This document shows positions 1-7,800 of a stretch of DNA of 64,000 nt, in pieces (the first letter of the stretch is position 1; each line of letters starts with the position of its first letter). The stretch is taken from contig JADZEY010000060.1 in assembly GCA_020850315.1 (NCBI GenBank), positions 1 through 64,000 of the forward strand, read 5' to 3'. The translations under genes and the position numbers were made by a program. Source of the stretch: Armatimonadota bacterium. GTDB lineage: Bacteria > Bacteroidota > Ignavibacteria > OLB7. Under the pieces are notes generated by a model. That model ran no database searches. It saw only the letters and a list, made by a program, of their open reading frames with translations, and was not told the DNA's origin.

Positions 1-53
1 GCTCAGTGGTAACTCCATGACGCTAATCTATGGTGAATATCCCTACCTTCGTA

Positions 54-644
54 CTACCTCTTCCGTCTCAAATATTTTCTCCCCAAACCACTCCCAGTTT
101 CGCATTCCAATTTATTTGGAGTATAAATCAAAGTTCCCCTTGTATCTTCAAAGCCTTTCATCTTTCCTGAAATACTAAAAGGTTGGCATGGGAAGCCAGC
201 TGTTAAAACATCATGAGGTGGAATTGTTGATAGATCAATGTTTGTTATATCCCCAAATGGAATTTCTCCAAAATTTAATTCATAAGTTTTTTGAGCATGT
301 TTGTTGAATTCGGAGCTAAAAACACATTTCCCCCCCAATTCTTGTAGTGGAATCCGAAAACCACCAATTCCTGCAAATAAGTCTATGAATGTGAAGCTGC
401 TGTTCTTAGGGGGAGGAAATGGGATGTCGAAACTGATTGGCAACAGCTCTTGGATATAGGGTTCGCGAATCAAACCCAGCTCGCCAGTTATGCGGCAAAA
501 ATAGTTCGCTGCTTCTTGTTTATAATGGCGAGAAACACCATTAGTGTGATTGTGAAGGTAATGAGTAAAATATGCTAAGTCATTATTAGCATTATTCTCT
601 ACATCAATTGCGAACTTCTGTTTTATGGTAGAGTATTTAGCCAT
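54..644 (-). pseudogene. Truncated DNA (cytosine-5) methyltransferase
   Basis: This is the N-terminal part of a C5-cytosine DNA methyltransferase, the enzyme class that transfers methyl from S-adenosylmethionine to cytosine in specific sites. Motif I (SAM binding) reads FIDLFAGIGGF at about residues 86-96. The catalytic motif IV reads GFPCQPFS at 150-157, with the nucleophile Cys153. Recognisable similarity ends soon after DTRGTL (about residue 172). The next ~24 residues look unrelated and then a stop occurs, so motifs VI-X and the target-recognition domain are missing (196 aa against more than 300 for the family). The other two minus-strand frames down to base 1 do not restore it. The DNA is much richer in A/T than the rest of the window, which suggests acquired DNA. 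It lies 64 bp downstream of the E1 gene on the same strand. It is probably inactive; a break just at the window edge is the alternative. Confidence 0.8.
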
Positions 645-708
645 AACACTCCATGATTCTGCTTTAGTTCTGTTTTGTTATCACTGGCGTGCTTCAGTGA
701 TTGAATAC

Positions 709-2865
709 CTAAAATTTCATCACCTTCTCAATTCGCTCTTTTATTGTTTCTACCGTTGGAACAACTGCTTCCATTAATGTAAGGTTGTACGGGATTGGAA
801 TATCGGGCGTTGTTAGCCGCTCCACTGGGGCATCAAGGTATGCGAAGGCTTCTTGCGCTATTGTTGCGGCAATCTCGGCACCGAAACCGCAGGTTAGATT
901 GTCTTCATGCACAACAATGCAGCGGCTGGTTTTACGCACCGAACGCAGCACCGCTTCGCGATCCCACGGCATCACCGTCCGAAGGTCCAGAACCTCCACG
1001 CTGGCCTCTACGTTTGCGGCGGCCTCCAATGCCCGATGCACCATTTCGCCCCACGTCACTATCGTCACGTCGGTTCCTTCTTTCACCATGTTGGCAACGC
1101 CAAACGGGATCATGTAGTCATCGCCAGGATACGGGCGGCGAGCCTCTTTGGTATCCAGAAGTGCGCGATGCTCAAAAAAGAAGGTGGGGTCGTTGCTGCG
1201 AAGCGCGGTCCGCAATAAACCCACAGCGTCGGCAGCGTTGGAAGGGAACGCAACACACCACCCAATCAAATGTGCGTAGATAGATTCGCCGCTGACGGAG
1301 TGCCACGGATCCCCAGTCTTTTTTCCGAATCCAACCGGAATGCGCACCACCATCGGCGCGGCAAAATTGTTGGCGGTGCGCCAACGCATGGTTCCGCAAT
1401 CATTAATCTGCTCGTGGGCGGGATCGGCATACTTCCGGAACTGAATCTCCGGAACTGGCATCAGCCCCGCGATTGCCATGCCGACGGCACGGCCAATAAT
1501 CCCCTCTTCGTTCAGCGAAGTATCGAACACTCGCGACTCCCCAAACCGCACCTGCATATCTACCGTCGCGCCATGCACCCCCCCCTTTTTTCCCACATCC
1601 TCGCCAAACACCAGCAGACGGTTGTTCGCCTCCAGCTCCTGCATCAGCGTGCGGCGGACGGCATCAATCAAATTCATCCGCGGGCCGCTGGGCGCGGGCT
1701 GGTCGCTTCCGCGAAGCCGTGCGGCGTAGTTCTCAGCCCCTATCTCTGGAAGCTCACCTCCGGTTTTTTGCGCCTCTCCTTCGGTGTAATAGACGTTATC
1801 CTGCGCGGTGGCAATCGCTGGTTCGGGGGCAGCCGTGGCGCGCTCGGCAGCGGCGGCAACTTCGGCGGTGGCTTCGGCTTCCAATGCCTGCCACTGTTCG
1901 GGGGTCAGTATCCCGTTAGTAATCAGGTAATCATGCAGTTTCGGGAGCGGGTCGTTGGCGCGTTCATCGTGCAGAAGTTCGGGGGACTTGTAGGCCTGGG
2001 TGTCAACAAAGGAGTGGCCGCTTAAGCGTGGAACTTTTAGATGCAGCAGCACAGGGCCGTTCCCGGCGCGGATGTGCGCAACAGCATCGGCGATCAGTTT
2101 GGAGGTTTCTTCAGGGTCGGTTCCGCTTCCGCTTATCACCCGCAGGTCACGGAAGGAGCGCAGATTTTCGGCGATGTTCGCGCCGGGCGTTTGGTACGTA
2201 CCGGGAACAGAAATCCCGAAGCCGTTGTCTTCAATAAAAAACAGATAGGGGAGGCGGTTGACGGTGACGATGTTCAACGCTGCCCAAAATCCGTTGGTGG
2301 CGCAGGAACCATCCCCCCCCAGCGCGGCAGCGATTGCTCCATTCCATTCCTTCTGCTGCAACACCTCGGCACGGTAGCGGATTGCTTGCGCCCAGCCGGC
2401 AGCGGGTGAGTACTGCGCGCCAACATCGCCACTGGTTGGAAGCACCGTGGCCTTCCCGCGCGACGGCAGGTTATGCACCACCCCGATGTCGCGCCCTTCG
2501 CTGATTCCTCCGCTGCGCCCCATTGTGCTGCGCAATGCTTCCTCCGGCGTAAGCCCCTGCGCCAGCACAAACGGGCGGGAGCGGTAATAGACGGTGGCGG
2601 CATCGTGCGGATGATCCATCAGCACCCCAAGCAAAATCTGCGCAAGGTCATGCCCACGCGAAGAGAATTGGTAGGTGATAAGCCCGCCAGGAACCAGCTT
2701 CGATTCCTCAATATGATCCAGCGCACGGCTAACCAGTAGCTGGCGTGCAACCGCCGGCCAATCTATTGGCAATCCGGCTGTGGCTGCCGTGCCGTTGGTA
2801 GCCGTTGCCTTCGGTTTGCTGTTGGATGCTTTTGTTGTTGCCGCTGTGGTTGAACGTTTCGCCAT
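709..2865 (-). CDS. 2-oxoacid dehydrogenase E1, fused alpha and beta subunits
   Basis: This is a thiamine-diphosphate E1 enzyme of the branched-chain 2-oxoacid or pyruvate dehydrogenase complex. It decarboxylates the 2-oxoacid and acylates the lipoyl group of E2. Alpha and beta subunits are joined in one 718-residue chain. The alpha half (about 30-340) carries the ThDP/Mg motif GGDGSCATNG and, about 18 residues further on, EDNGFGIS. An Ala/Glu-rich linker follows. The beta half starts near MNLIDAVRRTL and has the E1-beta signatures FGEDVGKKGG, EIQFRKYADP and VHEDNLTCGFG. The start is placed at ATG 2863-2865 (MAKRSTT), because the residues upstream in frame look untranslated and the family begins near here. 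The first ~28 residues are rich in Thr, Ala and Lys. No E2 or E3 gene adjoins, so the substrate (branched-chain or pyruvate) cannot be fixed from context. Fused E1 genes are common in Bacteroidota. Confidence 0.93.
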   Translation of the reverse strand: MAKRSTTAATTKASNSKPKATATNGTAATAGLPIDWPAVARQLLVSRALDHIEESKLVPGGLITYQFSSRGHDLAQILLGVLMDHPHDAATVYYRSRPFVLAQGLTPEEALRSTMGRSGGISEGRDIGVVHNLPSRGKATVLPTSGDVGAQYSPAAGWAQAIRYRAEVLQQKEWNGAIAAALGGDGSCATNGFWAALNIVTVNRLPYLFFIEDNGFGISVPGTYQTPGANIAENLRSFRDLRVISGSGTDPEETSKLIADAVAHIRAGNGPVLLHLKVPRLSGHSFVDTQAYKSPELLHDERANDPLPKLHDYLITNGILTPEQWQALEAEATAEVAAAAERATAAPEPAIATAQDNVYYTEGEAQKTGGELPEIGAENYAARLRGSDQPAPSGPRMNLIDAVRRTLMQELEANNRLLVFGEDVGKKGGVHGATVDMQVRFGESRVFDTSLNEEGIIGRAVGMAIAGLMPVPEIQFRKYADPAHEQINDCGTMRWRTANNFAAPMVVRIPVGFGKKTGDPWHSVSGESIYAHLIGWCVAFPSNAADAVGLLRTALRSNDPTFFFEHRALLDTKEARRPYPGDDYMIPFGVANMVKEGTDVTIVTWGEMVHRALEAAANVEASVEVLDLRTVMPWDREAVLRSVRKTSRCIVVHEDNLTCGFGAEIAATIAQEAFAYLDAPVERLTTPDIPIPYNLTLMEAVVPTVETIKERIEKVMKF

Positions 2866-2991
2866 TGTGAATATGCTTCGGAAATGGGTTGGTTGATGGA
2901 GAAGTGCAAAGATAGCCCAGCAGCGAAACCAGCGAAGAATGGACTGCCCCAAAATGTGTTACATGATGCGGTGGGCGCGGTAAATTTTGCT

Positions 2992-3009
2992 GTATCCTGA
3001 ATAGGATAC
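2992..3009. promoter_or_regulatory. Operator-like palindrome in a divergent promoter region
   Basis: GTATCCT-GAAT-AGGATAC is a perfect 7-bp inverted repeat with a 4-bp centre. It sits in the 284-bp gap between the divergent E1 gene (start 2865) and outer-membrane protein gene (start 3150). The position and symmetry fit a dimeric regulator site. A short hairpin in the leader RNA is the alternative. No regulator gene adjoins. Confidence 0.35.
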
Positions 3010-3149
3010 TTGGTGATCGGGTGGCAATCTCAACTTTTTTTTTTCACCCTTTTCCCAACTGTGGCCGATTCCATCCGGTGGTGTGGCCGGCTGCCGATAC
3101 CTTAGTCCATGTGCGCTGCACTCGGCACCGCACAACTCACTAAGGTGTT

Positions 3150-4817
3150 ATGATGAAGACCAGTTTCCATGCAATAACCATCGGCCAAGCTCTGCTTCTT
3201 TTGTTGCTGCTGACCACCGCCGCCCGGACCCAAGACTTGGAGAAAGTCGGAACAGAAAGCCCGATAAAAGTTAGCGGTTCGGTTGGCGCGCGCGGCGTGG
3301 CCTACGGCGCGGAAGGGATTGCCGAACGCCGCAAGCCGTTCGGCTACACCCTTACCGGGAACCTCAACTTCAATTTCTACGACCTTGAACTCCCCTTCTC
3401 CTTTGTCTATGGCGACCAGGAGCGGGGCTTCAGCCAGCCGTTCAACCAGTTTGGCGTTAGCCCCCGCTACGGGTGGGCAACCGCTCACCTTGGATACCGG
3501 AGCATGACCCTAAGCCAGTACACGCTGGCCGGACATCAGTTTTTGGGAGCGGGGATTGAGCTGAATCCAGGGAAATTCCGCTTGGCGTTTATGAACGGGC
3601 GGTTCAATCGGGCAGTGGAAGAGGATACGGCGGAAATTGGTGTTCAGGAGCCGGCCTACGAGCGGACGGGGTTTGCGGGAAAAATCGGGTTCGGCAGCGA
3701 TGAAAACTTCGTTGACCTGATTGCACTTAAAGCAAAAGATGACCCCGCCTCGCTGAAAAATCAGCCGATTGGCTCGGAAACACTCCCCGGCGAAAACCTT
3801 GTGCTTGGCGCGGCGGCCCGCATCACCCCGGCATCGGGACTGAGCTTCGATCTGGATTTTGGGGTGAGCGACTACACCAGGGATGTTCGTGCGGACACCA
3901 TTGAGGTGGCCAGCGAGATCAGCCAGCTGGGCGGCGTAATCCAGCCGCGCACCTCCACCGCGGTGTACACCGCCATGACGCTTGCGGCCAACTACAGCTT
4001 CAGCGGCGGCGGCGTGCGCGCAAGCTACAGCCGGGTTGCCCCCGACTACCGCTCGATGGGGGCCTACTACATGAGCAACGATCTGGAGAGCTTCACCATC
4101 GCCCCGAACTTCAGCGCGTTCGATAGCAAGCTGAACGTGAACGCCAGCTTCGGCTGGAGCCACGACAACGTGCAGGGGAAGAAGAACGCCACCACCACAC
4201 GGCTGACCCCAAGCCTTGATCTGAACTGGAGCCCCTCGGCGGAGTTCGGGGTGTTTGCGCAGATCAGCAGTTTGATAACCAGCCAAGCCGCCGGCAATCT
4301 TCCGCTGAACGACACCACCCTCATGGATCAGCAAACTCCATCGCTGATGATTAGCCCGCGCTACTCCACCGGCGACAGCACCATCGGCCACAGCATCACC
4401 CTGACGGCATTGCACACCCTGCTGAGCGATGCCAACAGCTTCACCAAAACGTTCACCGAATACACCACCACCAGTGCCGATGCCGCCTACACCCTGGCCT
4501 TCCCCGCCAACGGGCTTAGCCTAACCGCCACAATCGGGACCAGCCGGTTGCAGAACGTTGGCGGCGAATTCTACACCAGCGGAGCATCGCTAAGTGGATC
4601 GAAAGAAATGGGGACCACGCTGAACATGAGCGGGTCGGTGGGGTTGGCATTCCAGCCCGCCGGAACCGCCGCCAACGCCACGCTTGGCACAAACTGGCGG
4701 CCAGCCGAAGGGCACAACGTCGGGCTGAACATCGCCGTCGGCAACGCCCCAGCCGGAACCAACAACAACAGCTTTACCGAATACACAGGAACCCTCAGCT
4801 ATGGCTACAATTTCTGA
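3150..4817 (+). CDS. Outer-membrane beta-barrel protein, uncharacterised
   Basis: This is a 555-residue exported protein. It begins with a signal peptide (residues 1-28, core ALLLLLLLTTAA). The rest is dominated by alternating polar/hydrophobic, aromatic-rich segments typical of transmembrane beta-strands, such as SYDLDFGVSDY-like and WSPSAEFGVFAQISS-like stretches. It ends in SYGYNF; a terminal aromatic residue is the usual outer-membrane barrel assembly signal. I see no plug domain or TonB box, so a porin-like or assembly-platform role is more likely than a TonB receptor. A second ATG at 3153 is equally possible as start. The stop at 4815-4817 is immediately followed by the start of the giant secreted protein, so the two are probably co-translated and work together. 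I do not recognise a named family. Confidence 0.75.
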   Translation: MMKTSFHAITIGQALLLLLLLTTAARTQDLEKVGTESPIKVSGSVGARGVAYGAEGIAERRKPFGYTLTGNLNFNFYDLELPFSFVYGDQERGFSQPFNQFGVSPRYGWATAHLGYRSMTLSQYTLAGHQFLGAGIELNPGKFRLAFMNGRFNRAVEEDTAEIGVQEPAYERTGFAGKIGFGSDENFVDLIALKAKDDPASLKNQPIGSETLPGENLVLGAAARITPASGLSFDLDFGVSDYTRDVRADTIEVASEISQLGGVIQPRTSTAVYTAMTLAANYSFSGGGVRASYSRVAPDYRSMGAYYMSNDLESFTIAPNFSAFDSKLNVNASFGWSHDNVQGKKNATTTRLTPSLDLNWSPSAEFGVFAQISSLITSQAAGNLPLNDTTLMDQQTPSLMISPRYSTGDSTIGHSITLTALHTLLSDANSFTKTFTEYTTTSADAAYTLAFPANGLSLTATIGTSRLQNVGGEFYTSGASLSGSKEMGTTLNMSGSVGLAFQPAGTAANATLGTNWRPAEGHNVGLNIAVGNAPAGTNNNSFTEYTGTLSYGYNF

Positions 4818-4818
4818 G

Positions 4819-7800
4819 ATGATGAACACCAACTACTCAGCCCAGAATGCGAAAAGAATGGCTGCGTTGGCTTCTTCGCCAATCGCTCTTTTTCTCCTTC
4901 TGCTTTGCCTGCTTCCCGTTGCTGCCGTTGCCCAAAACGACGTGCAGGTGGCAACCCTTGTGAAGCCCCCGTACTCACCCTACTTGTCGGACTACGTCGG
5001 CTTCGACAACAAAATTGTGATTACCCTAACCAACACCACCAACGTTGCGCAGAACGTCCGGCTGGTGGGGCAGGTAAAGGGGAAAGGGATCACCGTCACC
5101 ATCCCGAACAGCTTCATCCCAGCCGTGCCAATCGCGCTTGGCCCCAAAGCGGTGAAGGTGCTGATGGGTTCGCAACTGAAGGAGTATCTGAACCCCGACG
5201 TGCTGCAATTCAGCGGCATCAGCAAGCAGGAAGTGGTGCAGGGGAACGGCTTGCCGGAAGGGGATTACTCCATCTGCATCCAAGCATTGGACTTCAACAG
5301 CGGCGCGGCAAAATCGCTTGCGGCCCCGTCCGGTTGCGCCAATTTCAAGATCACCCACTACGAGCCGCCAACGCTGCAACAACCGGCCTGCAACAGCAAC
5401 GTGATCCCCAAAAATCCACAAAGCCAGCTGTTCAGTTGGACCGCCCCGGCCGGCGCGCCAGCGTTCAACATGGAGTACGTTCTGAAGATTGTGGAGGTGA
5501 TCCCCGCCAACACCAACCCCAATCAAGCAATGAACGCGGCCCCCAATCCCCCCTTCTTCGAGAAAGTGGTTCAGGGGACCTCCTACCTGTACGGCCCCAA
5601 CGATCCCGCATTGCAGAACGGCACCAAGTACGCCGTTCGGGTGACAGCGCGGAACAAAGGGGAGAGCAAGGAACTCAACTTCAAGAACAACGGCCACAGC
5701 GTTGTCTGCGCGTTCACCTACGGCCAAGCCCAGGCCGACAACCAACAGCAGAATGATCCCAACAACGACCAGCCCAACGACGACCCAAACAATGACCCCA
5801 ACGACGTTGACGAAAACTACGCCCCCCCGTGCGCCACACTGAACTGCGCACCGCAACCGCTTGCGGCTTCCACACCAAGCAACAAGGTCTATCAGGTTGG
5901 TGATGAAATCCAGATTGGATACTTCACGCTGAAGCTGACAAGCCTGAGTTCGGCCAGCGCGGGGAACTTGAGCGGCGAGGGAACCATTGACGCGCCGATC
6001 TTCCGGGTGAAGCTGAAAGCAACCTTCACCGGGCTGAAAGTCAACCCCAGCAACAAGGTCTATTCCGGCAAAGCGATTGGGAGCTACGACCCCGGCGCGC
6101 AGGTGGATGAAGCGATGAAAAACTTCACGAACAACCTGGGGAACATCGCTGCCGAGAAAGTGAAAACCGTCAGCGACTTCGTGAAGAGCAACCAGAAATA
6201 CATCGAGAACTTCGCGAACGTTGACGCGCAAGGGCTGCCGTTTGGCTGGAAGAAGATGGTGAACAGCAACATCCAACTGGTGAACGTGGCATCGGTGGAG
6301 TTCGCCCCCGACGGCGCGCGGATGAACGCATTCATGGAGGTCCCAATCCCCGAAGCACAGAACAAAATCCTGGCGTTTGGGCAAAAAAATATCTGCTTCC
6401 ACCCCACCGGGCTTTCGGTGGATGGATTGCAGAAACTGACGATGCTTGGCAACGATTACACCTTCCCCTGGGGCGACAAAATCACCCTGACGCTGAAGGC
6501 CGCAAACGGCGACAAAGGGACCTTTGTGAAGTGGGATTGCGAAGGCTACAAGGCAATGCAGGTGGATGGATTCTTCACCATCAAAAGCCAACTGATTGAG
6601 AAAGCCAACGGCGGCGGCGACGTGAAAGCCAGCTTCCTGTTCAGCAACGTGGGGGCGTGGGGCGATCTGTTGGGCGAGGTGGCGATGGACTCCTTTGTGG
6701 TGAAAGGGACCAAGGGCCTCACCTTCAGCTTCAACAAAGTGGTGCTGGATTTCAGCGACACCCGCAACGCCCAGGGGATGGCCTTCCCCGCCAACTACGC
6801 CGGCGGAACCGGAAACGACTGGCGCGGATTCTACTTCAAGGAGATCAAAGCACGCCTGCCGAAATTCTTGAAGAAGGATGCGAAGCAGGTGGAGATAGCA
6901 CTTGCCAACACCCTTATCAACAAAACCGGGTTCACCGGAACGGCAACCGTCCAACCGGTGTTCGATATCAACAAGGGGAGCGTTGGCGGGTGGGGATTTT
7001 CGATGGAGAAATTCGAGCTGGCGTTCCTGAATAACGGCCTGACAAAAGGTGAATTCATCGGGAAGATCAAGCTCCCCATTGCCGAGACAGGAATCGGCTA
7101 CAAGTGCCTTCTTTCCTCCAACGGCCCCAACCTAAAAACCGACTTCCAAGTCACCACGCTCGACACGATTAACGTCGCCATGTGGGGTGCCAAGCTGAAG
7201 TTGCTGGACGGCTCGAACATCAGCATCACCGCCGTGAACGACGACGTTACCGTGAAAGCCGTGATGAGCGGAAGCCTGACGTTGGACAAAAAATTTGTGG
7301 AGTTGAAATCGGTCAGCATCAAGATTCCTGGGGTGCAGTTCGAAAATCTGACGGTCCAGAACAAACCGCCGTACATCACCGCAACGCTGTTCAAGTTTGC
7401 CAGCCCGCAGAAGTGGTTTGCTGGGTTTCCGGTCTCGATCAACCCGCAGGACGGCATCCAGCTGAAGACGCAGGGGGATCAAGTTGGGCTGCGGCTGTCG
7501 TTCCACATCGGTTTGGACGGCAACAACCAAAGCGCGATCAGCGGCGGAACCGCCTTCACCATTTGGGGAAAGAAGACCGAGCAGCAAGGGAAGCAAACAT
7601 GGATACCGGCAATGCCGACGCTGGAGGAGATCAGCATCAACGCCGACGTTGCTGCGGTTCACATGGATGGGAAGATCAATCTGTACAACGGGGATCCAAC
7701 GTTTGGCGAAGGGTTTCGCGGGGCAATCAACGTGGAGTTCAAGCCGCTGCTGAAGCTGTCGGCCACGGTGCAGTTCGGCAGCACAGCATACCAGAACAAC

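Noticed and set aside
680-701. Hairpin ATCACTG-N8-CAGTGAT as terminator of the E1 gene
   Set aside because: The stem is only 7 bp and no T-run follows on the minus strand, so it was left out of the feature list.
5026-6954. Long open frame antisense to the giant secreted protein
   Set aside because: It has no signal, domain or start context and mirrors the GC-rich codon pattern of the plus-strand gene, whose product is a coherent secreted protein.
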